NCBI GenBank assembly: GCA_030272585.1
Contig: BSYQ01000006.1
Location: 5,605,001 to 5,669,000 of the forward strand
Direction: 5' to 3'
Origin: Bryopsis sp. KO-2023
Taxonomy: Eukaryota > Chlorophyta > Ulvophyceae > Bryopsidales > Bryopsidaceae
Length of the DNA stretch: 64,000 bases
Positions 35,168-47,199 of this stretch are shown here, in pieces. Made by a program: the position numbers and the translations under genes. Position 1 is the first letter of the stretch. Each line of letters starts with the position of its first letter. A model generated the notes under the pieces. That model did no database searches. It had not been told where the DNA came from and worked only from the letters and a program-made list of their open reading frames with translations.

Positions 35168-38100
35168 ATGTCGCAGCCGCATCTTCAGAACGGGCCCGAG
35201 CGCACGTCCACCGTCGACTTCGACGAGGAGCTGAACTTAGCCCTGGCGCTGTCGGCCTCCGAGGCGGAGCATCTGCGGGCAAACCAGCAAGAACAAAACC
35301 GAGTCACACAATCTCAGAATGCCAAGGATACCCAGGAAGACGACTTCAAGCTGGCGTTGGAGTTACAAGCGCGCGAACTTGCTCCGGAAGAGGGGCCGAG
35401 CTCCGCGCCCTCCCCACCCCAGGTGCTGCTGGTCCAGTCAAAACTGCTACTAAGAAAATAAGTGGCGTAATTCAGAAAAATCACTTTTGTGGATTTTTTC
35501 TTCCTTTTTCTTTCTGAACCGCACGTTGAAAAACAAAGAGCGGCTCCATTTCGATGGAAAGCAATGAATTGAAAATAGACCGAATTCAGGACAAAAAGTG
35601 GCCATGAGATTTGACCAGCAGCTGTTTTACTTCCCTGTTTTGCTGTTTCTGTGCTCGGTTTCTGAGTCGATTTCCGTGTGTTCAAATTCTGCAGCCAAAA
35701 GTTGACAGCCCTATCAGAGGGGATCTGTGTGCTGGCTGTGGTAAGAAGAAGGGATTTGGCTACATTCAAGCGTTGGGGAAAAACTGGCACGCCAAGTGCT
35801 TCAAGTGAGAAATACTCTGAAAGAAATAAATAAAAAAAATAAAGAATAAATAGAACTCACAACAAGAATCCTTCTTAATCCTTCTTGGATTTCACAAGCA
35901 TCGCGTTCATTTTTTACTCGGGCGGAAATGGTAACTAGGGCACCATCAAAAATTTCAAGTCGAATTTTCAAAGGATGCACTGTGCAAGAGAGTGTGCAGT
36001 TGAAAATGGGCGTTCATTTTGCATAATACTGATGTAATGCGAGCGTGTCTTTTTTAAAATTTTTTCCAGGTGTGGGGGTTGCAGGGAGCCTGTGCATGGG
36101 GTGTTCATAGCGAAGGATGGGGTGCCTTACCACAGAGAGTGCCACCGTGAACTGTTTCACGAAAAGTGTGTGGTGAGTCATGGCACAGCCACAAGTGTTC
36201 TTCATGTCGTGAATCAAGGTTCAACACAACACCACTTTCCCCAAATAAGTTGAAGAAAAATCGTCTTTTTTTTTAATACAAATGGATGGCATCGAGTTTT
36301 TTCCGATCTAAGAACTGCATACATGGCCATCAGAAACTGTTTTTTTTTAAATAGCTTTGGAGCTGTGAGCCCCTGTACTTACATCGACAAACAAGTACAT
36401 TCCCCCCCCCCAAAAATAAAAATAAAAATAAAAATAAATTCTTTCCCCTCATCCTTTCCCTCAATTTGAGTTTGGATATGTACACAGATGGACGTCTAGC
36501 TACATGATATGATTTCATGTTTGGTTTGTTCTTGCAAAAAGGGGATGGGAATATAGTCACGAGTTTGTTCATTTTATTTTCCAGGTGTGCAGTGAACTCC
36601 TGCCCTCTCATGGGAATCGAATAGTTTGGTCGGAGCACCCATTCTGGCGAGAAAAATATTGTCAGCACCACAATGAGGACGGCACCGACAGATGTACTGG
36701 GTGTGAACGGTGTCGATCCACAGGTAATTCACTGGTAGTCAACACTACCCAATTTTTTCCCTTTCAAACGCAACATTTTTGTCGAGAAACCAGGTAGCTT
36801 TTGTTCGCTCCAGCGTCTAGTGTTAGTTTCATAGAATCATTCCCCCCCCTCCACCCCCAGCATTTCATTGATATGGCTGTGTGTGCCCCCCCTCAGATGC
36901 TGTTTGGATTAGGCTGGAGGATGGCCGAAACCTGTGCACCGATTGTCAGGAAACGATCGTGGTGGATACCCAAGACTGCCAGCCTCTGTACGAAGAAATT
37001 CGACAGATGTACTGTGAGTTGAACCTACCTTTTTCGGACAAACCGCCTTTGGCCCTGGTCGACCAACTGGCATTGAACGATTACAATGCAAAGGAGGGCA
37101 CTCACGCAGGCAACACTTCTCAAACCAGGGGAATGACTCTAACAGAGGAGTACAGGTGAATATATAGACATACATATACATATATTGCATGGTTTTTTTT
37201 CCCTTAAAAAAAGAAAGGGAGAAATAAAAAGGAAAAGAATGGTTTGAATTTTTCTTGCTCCAATTTTTCTTTTTGGGCCGAAGAGAATGGTTATGCTGGT
37301 GCACACAAAATCTTGAAATAGGTTTGCACGTTTGAATCCTTGATTGCTTTTTTTGTGTCAGTGGGGGTGCACTGAAATCTTCTTTTTTTGGCTGTTCCAT
37401 GATTGCACAGGTCCATTAAGAGAGTGGTTCAGCGAGGGGGTTCTGGGTGGCGAGTGTTTCCGGAGCTCGTTCAATTGGAAAAACGTCATTGCAGTGTGAC
37501 GGCCATCCTTGTGCTGTACGGCTTGCCAAGGCTGCTGACTGGGTCGATCTTGGCACATGAAATGATGCATGCATGGCTGAAACTGAATCAGATCACGGGG
37601 CTCAGCAAGGATGTCGAGGAGGGCCTGTGTCAATTGATGGGGCTGATTTGGTTGGAGAAGCAGCAAATCAAGGTGAGTGAGTGTTGTGGGGGTTTGGTGC
37701 CGGGTCTACGTTTCATGGCAGAATCCATGAAAGAAAATAAAAGCGATGTAAACTCTTGCTTCTTGGTCGAGATGGCCTGGCGGAGTGGCTTGACAGGGTG
37801 CAATGCATACCCATTGCAGCACCCTTGTTAAAAATTTGTAATCATTAAGGGAATAGGAGTGGTGCAGCTATGATGAATGAAGTTTCTGCTGCAAATTGTC
37901 TTGCTTGTTTTTGTTTTGCTGAGAAAGATTAATATATCTGAGCTTTTACGTGGATGGAAGTGAGTGAGGGTCTGCGTTGTTTTTTCTATGGGAGTGGGTG
38001 AACAGACCGGAAAAAAAAATTGAAACAAATTAAAAAAGAAGAAAAAATCATGGAGTTTATCTGTGTTTAATTTCATTTATTGATTCTTTGTTTCTTTGAA

Positions 38101-38387
38101 AAAACATTTTTTGTTTTACGTTTTTTCCGTGTGAGTTTTAAAGACCTCGACAGAAAGGAAAAACGATTGGAAGAAATGCTTGCCTGAATGTATGGCGTGA
38201 TTTGCAGGATCCTTATGAGAACAGACTGGCCAGTTTCATAGGGAATCAGATCCGCACCCATCCTTCGCCCATATATGGGGATGGCTTCAGAGCTGCACAT
38301 GAATCTTTCCAGTGTTACGGTCTCAAAAGTTTGGTGGACCATGTCAGACAGACTGGAGCTTTCCCTGTGCCTCAAATGAGTTCATAA
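35168..38387 (+). CDS. DA1: DA1-type ubiquitin-dependent peptidase with UIM and LIM domains
   Basis: Seven exons, 35168-35422, 35695-35804, 36070-36172, 36585-36723, 36897-37155, 37411-37672 and 38208-38387, give 435 residues. Two UIM-like motifs lie at the N-terminus ([18 protein letters not shown] and [13 protein letters not shown]). LIM zinc fingers follow ([26 protein letters not shown] and [10 protein letters not shown]), then a linker. The DA1 peptidase domain has [20 protein letters not shown], with the zinc-binding HEMMH at about 338-342, and [14 protein letters not shown]. In plants DA1 peptidases are activated by ubiquitylation and cleave growth regulators to limit organ size; the role in an alga is unknown. 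All parts needed for activity appear present. Confidence 0.92.
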
Positions 38388-39157
38388 TTATTTCTCTTAC
38401 AAATGATTCTACCAGCGAATGTTTGGGGAAGAGGGGGGGAGGGGGGTTATGTCCGTGACGAATTTATCTCTTCTCGTTTTGTTTCAGGTTTTTGTTTACT
38501 AGCGAGCATTTTTTTTTTCTTTTTGGTCAGGGCAAGAACCAGTTATTTTTGTTTCTTCTCTAAATTTTGGAGTCGCAGGTGGTGATGGACTGGGTTGAGT
38601 CCAATGAATTTCATTGTTTGTGTATTGTTTTGCAACAAAAAGGGGGTTTCAGAAATATAGGGAATTTAGGTGGAGGATTATGACATGTATGATATGGAGG
38701 GCTGGGTTTTTCTATGGAAGTTTTGGTTTGTAAGGATATTGGGGTGAGTGTTGTTCTATTTTGTTCCAGCCAGAAAATGCATTTCTCTTTTCAAGTGAAA
38801 TTTTGATTCCTATTTGATGGCCTCCTTGCCAAAACATCTCTTTGTTTTGGAACAGGGCCGCATACAATAGGGGGTGAGTAATCAATTGCTCACCTCTTTC
38901 TGAAAACATCTTTCCAATGAAGCCATCCCTCCTTCCAAACTCACAACGTTTTTTTTTTACTGGGTTGGGGGTCTTCATTCCAATATTTCATAACAAGAGG
39001 CAGTCTCAACACAAGCTTGGCCACAAACCCACCACAACGGCCCAAATTAAAATAAATTACAAAAACTCATTATTCCGAAGAAGCAGTACCAGGGATAAAA
39101 CAAAAAAACCAACCCCGCCATCTAAGCAGATAAAGAGAAAAACCCATAAAGCGATGG
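38388..39157. other. Intergenic, convergent gene ends
   Basis: 3' flanks of DA1 (plus) and the J-domain/thioredoxin gene (minus). Only short open frames; no gene seen. Confidence 0.45.
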
Positions 39158-41933
39158 CTAAGATGCCGCAGCAGCTCCTAACACCACCTCCCTCACCCTG
39201 GCTACGAAATCGGGTTTTTCCAGACAACCTTCGCAAGCCATCTCTTGGGCCTTCAAGAATTCTTTCATTTGCGAAACCGTCAATTTCGAGAAATCTGTGG
39301 AGGCATCCAGTTTCACCGCCCGGTCGCATTTTTTCCCCGCCGTAAATCCACTTAAAAACGCCTGAACCTTTTCGGACTTCAATTTACCGGTGTAACGCTC
39401 GATCGAGTCCATGTTACCGTTACATACGGCCATCAGAGAGGGGGCTTCTGTGGCGTTAAATTGAGGAGCGACGTCTTTGTTACCTTGGCGGACCTCCCCG
39501 AAAGCGATTTTTCCCTTGTAAAGAGTCGACAGGCTCTTGTACAATGGCGAGGTGGTAGTTTTGTCAGTAAACAGCACAACGCACAGTTTCCACGAAGCCT
39601 TGTTCGAAGATTTCCCCCTACACCTGCCACGAACGAATCAACAGTTCTCATGACTTGAGGGAAAATATACCAACTTTGACTTCACAAAAAAAATCAACGA
39701 ACCAAAAAAAGGTTGATTCTCTCTCCTTCCAATTTCCCCAGAAATGAAACTCAGAGGAGTGGTGCTGGAGTTGTGTACAAACCTGTCCAAAAACGACTGC
39801 AAGGCTTTTTCTCGACCCAACACTTCGACATGGTTTGGGATCAAGCTGAAAGCCCAGTTCTTGATGGCTGCTCCACTTCGCTCTCCTTGATAATCCACAC
39901 CCTTTCGGTTTCCACCAGGCACAAAAGCTTTGATCGTCGGATAGCCAGACACTCCATGATCCCGACATGTGTTGCCACCAGCATCGCAATTGATTGCTCC
40001 GACCTGAAACCATCGAGGAGAATGACAAAAAAATCTGAGCTTCCAGCAGACCTCAAACACTCCCTGTTTCCCTCTCATCAACGCAAGATTTTGGTTCAGC
40101 TGGGCAAAAGACCTTTTTCGAAATCTGCGAACAATGCATGAATATACATGTATATATGTATGCATGCATGCATATGTTTTGGTGCACGACCACCTCTCGA
40201 GGGCTTTCCCTCAGAACTAGACTAGACATGCTGCTGACATAAACCAGCGCCCCCAATTTCAGTTGTCTTCACGGAAAATAACAGACAGTTTTGATTAAAA
40301 ACAGGTACCTTCACGACGCCATCAAGCGCCTTCCCCACGGCACTCCACTTAGGAGCCAGATTTCGGCAATGTCCACACCAGGGAGCGTAGAACTCCACCA
40401 AATGCACCCACCCGCTCACATCATTCAAATCCACACCATCGAAATCTTTGACATTCCGATCATTTTCATAGAAACCCTCCCCACCGCTGCGACCTCCTCC
40501 ACCGCCTCCACCCCCAGCATTACATCCACCGCCGCCTCCACCCCCACCACGACGGGCTCGGCCAGTATCCCCACCGAAAGTGAACTTGACTCCTCCACCA
40601 AAATTGCTTCCACTGCCGCCAAAGAACGTGTTGAACATTTCGAAGGGGTCCCCCTGCACCACCACCATGATGACTGCACATAAGGGGGTCGATTTTACCG
40701 TCGCAAAACGCAACAGTCTGTAAACAGGGGCATATCCAATCTGTTCTATGACTGCCATCCAGCTGTGGCTGATATGCTCTTCCAATTGCATCAGCTCTAT
40801 TGTCAATCGATGGCAGAAACCTAGATGTTCACTTTGACCGTTTTCCACGATATCATTACTCATTTCACAGACAAGCGAGTATAGGTACGACATAAGTATG
40901 GAGAAGCAGACCAACAGACAAGCAGACAGAAGTGAAGAGGACCCTTCACCAACCCACATGAAAGCCCCCTCTGCCTCCACCTCCACCTCCACCTCCTTGC
41001 CAGCCACCACCTCCGCCGCCGCCATCCCCGAAAGCAGCATCACCGAACTGATAACAGTTAAAACACCACAGTTCAATATTTGTCACAGATTTTGGTAAGA
41101 AAAAACGGATGAGAAACGAAAAAAATATCGGAATCCACCATCGATCGAAAACACCTAATTCGATCAAGCGGACATCGCCACAGTCTCTGAATTTAGGGTT
41201 TTCTCTGTGTGACCATTTCACTTTTCAATTGAGTTTTTGTTTTCAGATTCGACCTCAAAGCTTTTTCCCACACTTTGCTTTCTTTTTTAAAATAAGACAT
41301 TGAGCCAATAACAAGCCATCAAAGCTACCTGATCATATTTTTGCCTTTTGTCTGCGTCCGAAAGCATTTCATAAGCTTCGGCTACCTGCAGTCACAACGA
41401 TTCATCAGAGAAAAAAAACAAGAAAAAACTACCTTGAGTAAAAAAACAGCAGAACAAATATAAAAACCCAAAAGAAAAGAAAAAATAGTCACAGCTGAAG
41501 GGGAGCTGTTTCGGTCACGACTCACCATACCTCCCTAAATTTCTCTTCAGCTTCCTCTTTGTTGTCTTGATTTCGATCTGGGTGCCATTGCCTGCACACT
41601 CCCTCAGTTAGGATCAGATTTTCTGCTGCAGTGAAAACTTTGATGCAGGATACCCTCTGGCGAGGAGAAAACCAACACTACGACCAAATCTGCAAGAAGG
41701 CATCGAAATTCTTTCTTCTTGACGCTTTTGGTTGACCGACATAAGCCATCGAGCGGAATGAAAGCTCGACGCGGGACTCACAGCGCTTTTTTTCGATAAG
41801 CTCGCTTGATGGTCGCTTCGTCGGCGTCCGAGGAAACCTCCAACACGTCGTAAAGCTTGGTGTCGCGCACAGACGTCACTCTTGCCACCAACAACAAAAG
41901 TAACCAAAGGATGGAATATATTGAATTTGACAT
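39158..41933 (-). CDS. ER J-domain / thioredoxin-domain protein (ERdj5/DNAJC16-like)
   Basis: Seven minus-strand exons, 41933-41782, 41591-41531, 41385-41329, 41047-40958, 40653-40309, 40003-39783 and 39617-39158, give 461 residues. A signal peptide ([20 protein letters not shown]) is followed by a J domain with [20 protein letters not shown] and HPD at about 54-56. Gly-rich linkers come next, with three runs of seven to eight Gly each plus one Cys-containing joint. A thioredoxin domain has the PDI-type active site CGHC in [19 protein letters not shown], and a second redox-inactive thioredoxin-like domain ([20 protein letters not shown]) follows. I infer an ER-lumenal chaperone-oxidoreductase recruiting BiP. 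No KDEL-type signal is seen; the tail is GAAAAS. Confidence 0.88.
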
Positions 41934-42439
41934 TGCTCCTTTTTTCAGTCACGGACGACGGCTGCAAAAAGATCGACGATAGCCTTCGACCGAATAAAAC
42001 GAAACCAACGAACCGAACAGCGAGTCGACGACAATAAACGTAAAACGAAGAAATGGTCAAAACAGCCACTCAAAACTGAGGGGAATTCATCGGGAAGAGG
42101 TGACGTGTTTCCTGCAATCTGGTGCGATTTGAGCGCGCTGTCAGGGAAAAGAGTAAACCAGAAGAGGTACGTGCGACATACAGTAACCAGGGTATGATCA
42201 CAGTAGCCCCCTCCAGTGCCAGGAACCCCAGTCAGTGGACTGCCTGAAAGAAACAAAGAAATGCTGGAATGATATATATTTCTTTGATGGGATTAAGCTT
42301 GCTGAGTGGCTTTCCCAATTAAAGAAGGAAAATGGGTTCGGAATGGCGTAACGCAACCATCCATCGTGTGTTTTTTCTTTCCCCTGTCGGCGCCAGTAGG
42401 TCGATAACAGGTTCGAGCAACCAAAGTTAAGGAGAAACC
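41934..42439. promoter_or_regulatory. Shared 5' region, divergent genes
   Basis: 506 bp between head-to-head start codons of the J-domain gene and RPL18a-like B. It is the longest such spacer here; 5' untranslated exons may be included. Confidence 0.35.
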
Positions 42440-43185
42440 ATGGAATTCACTACGAGAGAACCCTCTTTCAGGCTTCCAGCTATTAATCATCCTCCTGCCC
42501 CACCGAAAGCGAGCACATCCAGCGAGGTCGAGGTGCGCTTCTCAGCACATTTCACCCGCTTCTGTTCATTTGATCAACACACATTCGTATCAAAGCGCAT
42601 TGCCAGGAAAACAGACCCTAAACATCCTCCCCTTGCGCGTAGTTCGAAGAAAGCACCCCCCTGATACTTGGTGGAGAGAGGAGGAGCAGCAACAGCGTCT
42701 GCCCAGAACCGGAAAGCCCGAGACTCCAGGTAGCGCATTCATTCGATCGCGGCATGGATAATCGGAGGTGATGCGCACAAAACCACCCCAGGGGGCATTC
42801 GCCAACAATTTTTGCCTATTCTGTGCAGGCCTGGGGTACAGAAATCAAGACTGAAAAGGCAAGGCCCTTGGAAGCCATCAGCGAGGCCGATGCAGTCGAA
42901 CACCCACAGCTCGTGCCTGCGCCGATCAAGTGGTCCGCAGGGTGGTTTTGCTTTTGCGCAGGATTTCTGCTCTACTTTCCTTTCGTCATCGGAACGCTCC
43001 TGCCGGTGGTGTCGAAGAAACACCGCACATACACCAACAGGGTGGCGGGAATGATGAGCTTGGTCACCCTGTTCTACGTCACAGCGGTGGCGGCTGCGGT
43101 GGTGGCGTATCGACTGACATGCGATCCCTCCACGTGCGGGATGCAGCCGATGAGCTGGATAAACGACTTGGTTTCAAGAAACTAA
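42440..43185 (+). CDS. RPL18a-like membrane protein B
   Basis: Exons 42440-42532 and 42829-43185, joined in phase 0, give 149 residues. After a hydrophilic N-terminus (MEFTTREPSFRLPAINHPPA) the membrane part reads KWSAGWFCFCAGFLLYFPFV then IGTLLPV, a basic loop KKHRTYTNR, and a second helix TLFYVTAVAAAVVAYR. This is the same two-helix pattern as the gene at 3123-3998. The C-terminus adds a Cys pair (TCDPSTC) and a short polar tail not present in copy A. The family is called '60S ribosomal protein L18a-like' in plants although these are membrane proteins. Function is unknown. Confidence 0.72.
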
Positions 43186-43514
43186 ACTTCTGGGGCCGAG
43201 TCCTTGTCGACAGTGTGAGCGAGCATCGAAAGACAGTCAAACAGAAATTGTCAATTGACGCACCACAACCGCCAGATGCTTGAATCAGGGGGGAGGTACT
43301 GTTGGCAGGGAATGACCACCAGCTATCTGCTGTAAATGTTTCACATTGAGCAATCTGATTCAGGATTCATGCAAGTCAATTAATTGCACCATGGCGAAGC
43401 AACCAGCCACAAAAACATTTAACTGAAAAACCTGACATCAATACATTCCCCCCCCCATCCACATATCTATTCGATTCTGGCCTGCTAATCCACACACAAC
43501 ACAATCCCAGGAAC
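43186..43514. other. Intergenic, convergent gene ends
   Basis: Short A/C-rich gap. A TGTAA at about 43330 could serve the upstream plus-strand gene. Nothing else was seen. Confidence 0.4.
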
Positions 43515-45037
43515 TCATCCCGATTTCGCCACTTTCTGTGGCAGCTCGGGCTCGGGGGGAAGAAGCTTCAACGTCAATGCTAGAGATTCCCGCCTATCTA
43601 ATGCGATTCTCAGCTTGATGATGTGAGTCCCTGCTTTCATCAGGGGTTCAGGGATGTTCATGAATCCTGCCGGCATCCTAATTCCCATCGTGCGTGCAAC
43701 ATGCTTTATGACATCTTCCTCGTGGAGAGGCCTCTGGAGCTGATTTTCTGTGCCAATATCGACATGCATGACCTACCAAGCACACAAAATCATCTCAAAA
43801 AAAAAGGCTATAACTCCTTGGGATTTTTCACATGATCGAACCCCCCCCCAGAAGCACACAAATTATTATTAGGCAAACAAAGATGGGAGAAAAAAGGCAT
43901 CTCAATGGGTGGATTGCACCCAGTGATTCAAGACAAAGCTGCTGCAACATCCCTCTCTTTTTTCGGCAGGTAAAATAAAAATAAAAAAAATGCAGTAGAC
44001 ATTTCCCTCACCACGGGGGCTCGAGACAACCTTTTCAGAACATGCTTCAGTTGGTTTCTAACAGGACTGCCCTTCATCTTCTTCAAGCTTGAATCAATAC
44101 CGACCGGTGCTGCCTGAGTCCCTGGTGACTCTTGTTTCACCTGTGTCACAGCTCAGCCATTACTTTTCTTTTCGCAACTGAGCCCCCCCCCAAAAAAATA
44201 AAAACAAGAAAAAGCAACATCATAGAGTTTAAGCAAATCCAAATTGTACTGAAACCCCAAGGATAACTGGAGAGTCGGGAAAAACAACGGAACCATTTGG
44301 AAATAGAAATCTGCACTCAAATTTCATTAAGTTCTTCCTCCTCCACAAAACAAAATCACTCCTAAACAATAAAAAACATTGAGAAATCACTCTCCAACCA
44401 ATTACCAATAATCCACTGGAAATTACAGCAGTAGAGAAGAGAGAAAAAGGCGAAAAGTAAATTCACCTCGTCGCTGATTCTTTTTGCTGTGGGTTTGTTG
44501 CTCCAAGGTGCATAAATCGCCATTTTTTGAGGATACAAGTAATTTCTCACATAACCTGGAGTCACGACCACTTGATCGCCCTCCACACCCAAAGTCGGCA
44601 CATCCTGATATGACCAACAGAATTAATGCATATTTTCTTCTTCACACATAATTCAATACAGGGAATCCCAACTAAGCAGGTTCAATTTCCCCCATCATGC
44701 AATAAACATTTCGACACAATGGTCAAAAACAGACAACACTTACAAGAAATGAGAATTTTTAAAAAAACTTTGAAAAATTGTGCCACCTCATGATCAAAAA
44801 GAAGATTCTCAAGGCACATTTCTTCAGCTGGAGTATTTTCTCTATATTCTGATGGCGGCATTCCACACGGTTTCTGACGGCGCTAAATAACAGCCGAGAG
44901 GCAAACTATCCAAAAGGGGCGTATTGGAAGAACGCTACCTGTTTCAATACGACCGCAAATTTATGCCTCTCCCGTGTTTGAGCAAAACGCCAAGCGGACT
45001 GCAGTAGTTTGTGGCTCGAACTCCTCCCAGTAAACAT
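43515..45037 (-). CDS. Organellar ribosomal protein bL9, probably mitochondrial
   Basis: Four minus-strand exons, 45037-44939, 44604-44467, 44140-44012 and 43772-43515, give 207 residues. The first exon codes for a basic, Ser/Arg/Leu-rich presequence (MFTGRSSSHKLLQSAWRFAQ) and the first strand (KFAVVLKQ). The bL9 N-domain follows: DVPTLGVEGDQVVVTPGYVR then NYLYPQKMAIYAPW. The linker helix is shorter and less regular than in bacteria. The C-domain has NQLQRPLHEEDVIKHVARTM, GIRMP and PEPLMKAGTHIIKLRI. bL9 contacts 23S rRNA near the L1 stalk. The presequence suggests mitochondria, but plastid location is not excluded. It is divergent from the neighbouring gene across 180 bp. Confidence 0.85.
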
Positions 45038-45217
45038 TTCCCCGCACCCCCTCCCTTCATTCAAGAAACCCCTTCAACATTGAGTACGTCACACTAAATG
45101 ACAGATTCCCCCCAAAAATAAACGTACAAGAGGCTTGCGTGGAGTATACGGGATGCCAGAAATCCGCGAACCTCAACTGAACAGAAACGGTTGAGTTTAC
45201 TGGTGGGGGTTTTCGTG
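45038..45217. promoter_or_regulatory. Bidirectional promoter region, 180 bp
   Basis: Lies between the start codons of bL9 (minus) and the NNF1/PMF1-like candidate (plus). No motif was identified. Confidence 0.4.
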
Positions 45218-46536
45218 ATGGGAGAAGCAGCAGAGAATACCACACCGTCGCTGATGAAGCAGCGTTTAAGGGAAGTCTGGGAGTATGCGGCGCATCCTCG
45301 AGAAGCGGTAGTGTTTTGCCCACTTTTCCATACAGAATATTCTTTTATGTATGCAGAAGAAAACCTGTGGAAAGTAGAGAAACAGGAAATACAGTTAACT
45401 GACCCGTATCAACAAAACTGAATAGTCCCCTGCTAAGGGGTGGGAAATTAACGTTTCAAACGGAGTCAGCATTTCAATGCACAATCTCGCTGCAGGTGCC
45501 AACAAACTCTGCCCTTCTTTCCCACATTGAAGAAACAATCCAGGAGGTGGGTGGGCTTACTGCTGCACCAGGTCATGCAAACCACAATTCCAGATAAAAG
45601 TGTTCTAACGTTTTTCATGGGTTTTGCTTTTTCTTTGGCAGAAACTTGCTGCAGAATATGGCAAGGTCGAGGTCAGTTTGATGTTGGTAATGGCTGCTGT
45701 GCCGCCTGGCATGTTTGGCAGAATTGGTCACCAGTTTGGTTTGGTGTTTGAAGGCTGATTTTGATGGCGCTTGTCGATCAAAAGGGATTTACAAAGCTCT
45801 GGATCAAGTGAGGGAGCTCAGTGCCAAGGGGGTCGCCCAAAATTCAGAGTGAGAAAAGCTGTGTTTGAAAAACAGCTGTTTTTGAAAAACACCACAACAC
45901 TGGGGGTCGTTTCGTATGAACGGTGGTTGGGAGTGGATGTCTGACACAGCAATCTCGAAGGAAATTTTTGTACATGTTTTTCCTTTTCTTTTTCCAATCT
46001 GCTGATTCGCCAGTAAAGAAACAAAGTAGAATATTGCCCGTCACTGAGAAAAGAAAGGCAATTTCCACACAGCCAAAACATATGTGTTATTTTTTTCACA
46101 GGGTCGAAGGGGATGGGGGTCCAGCCGCCATGGCGAGTGCTGCTCGAATTCAGATCTTGAAGGAAAAGAGAGAGGCTTTGAAAAAAATCGCAACACAGGT
46201 ACCCAAACCATCTCTGTGAAAGCCCAAATTTTTTTTTCTCATTTCTGAGCTATTCTTCCTCGCTATGAAATATCCTTTGCAAAATTTTAACCGGGAATAA
46301 ACACGTCTGTGCAGTGAAACGCTGCAAGAGCACTGCAGCATTGATGGAATTTCGAATTTATTATGTGCTGCAGTTTGGGGATTTACCAGTTTTGTTTTGG
46401 AATTCAATAGACGGGAGAGCGTGCTGGACAATTGCAAATGGAGGTATCGGGCCGTCAACAGGAATTGGACAAGGCGCTGGCGGATTTAAACTCCAAGCTG
46501 TCTGGATTTCAAGATGGGATGGATTTGGACAATTGA
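45218..46536 (+). CDS. Candidate NNF1/PMF1-like kinetochore protein
   Basis: Six small exons, 45218-45307, 45496-45546, 45642-45671, 45754-45848, 46102-46198 and 46411-46536, all keep phase and give 162 residues. The protein is helical throughout: an N-terminal part (SLMKQRLREVWEYAAHPREA), a short segment ALLSHIEETIQEKLAAEYGK, then KGIYKALDQVRELSAK, and a C-terminal coiled coil (RIQILKEKREALKKIATQ to RQQELDKALADLNSKL). The order of a short helical head, an acidic amphipathic helix, a 'LD.V..L' turn and a C-terminal coil resembles NNF1/PMF1 of the MIS12 kinetochore complex in size and layout. Identity is weak by eye; another small coiled-coil subunit is possible. Confidence 0.5.
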
Positions 46537-47028
46537 AGAGATTAGTAGGGTGCAGGTTCCATTCGAGAAGCTAATCTTTTCGTTTCTTGCTCACCTTTTT
46601 TTTTGGGGGGGGGGGTTCAGAGATGAGGGCTCCAAAGTGGTGATTCAGAAATAGGGGATGTACTTAGTATCGATAGCATCAGCAACGAGAAAGCAAGTGA
46701 AATCCAGGAACAAAAAATCGCTGATTAAACGAGAGAGAAAAATTATGATCTTGCGCTGTTGGGCTCTCCCCCCTTTTGACAGTTGCTGTGTGGAAAGAAA
46801 ATTTCTGAAAGGAAATCATCCGATCAGACCTCTGATTGTCACATGCAACGATTCCTCAGCAAACCATGTATACATCCCGGGCAAATCTTTCTCCACTCGC
46901 TCCCGGAATTTCCTCAAAACTCCTGCAGAATCCCAACAAAGGCTTTACAGATCTAGAAAAAAACAGGAAATAGGAAGCCGCCGAACAGGAAAAGGCGCAA
47001 ATGTAACCCTCCTGGTTTCCATCACAGC

Positions 47029-47079
47029 ACTTCAAAAAAGTTGGGATGTGAACTACTCATATCCCAACTTTTTTGAAGT
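47029..47079. repeat. Perfect 19 bp inverted repeat forming a 23 bp hairpin
   Basis: Arms 47029-47047 and 47061-47079 are exact reverse complements (left arm acttcaaaaaagttgggat). Inside, one G-U pair and three more pairs leave a five-base loop (actac). On either strand the transcript would fold into a long stable stem. Confidence 0.9.
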
Positions 47080-47115
47080 TTCTGGCTTGAGACACGAACC
47101 ACCATTGGAAATATC

Positions 47116-47199
47116 GATCGTGAATTCTTCCATCATGAACCAGTCTTTTCAGGAAATTTTGATCGTGGATTCTCTCATCGTGAACCAGTCTTTTCAAGC
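47116..47199. repeat. Imperfect 45 bp tandem repeat
   Basis: Two adjacent copies share gatcgtg, attct, catc and tgaaccagtcttttca. They begin 36 bp after the perfect hairpin. Confidence 0.8.
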
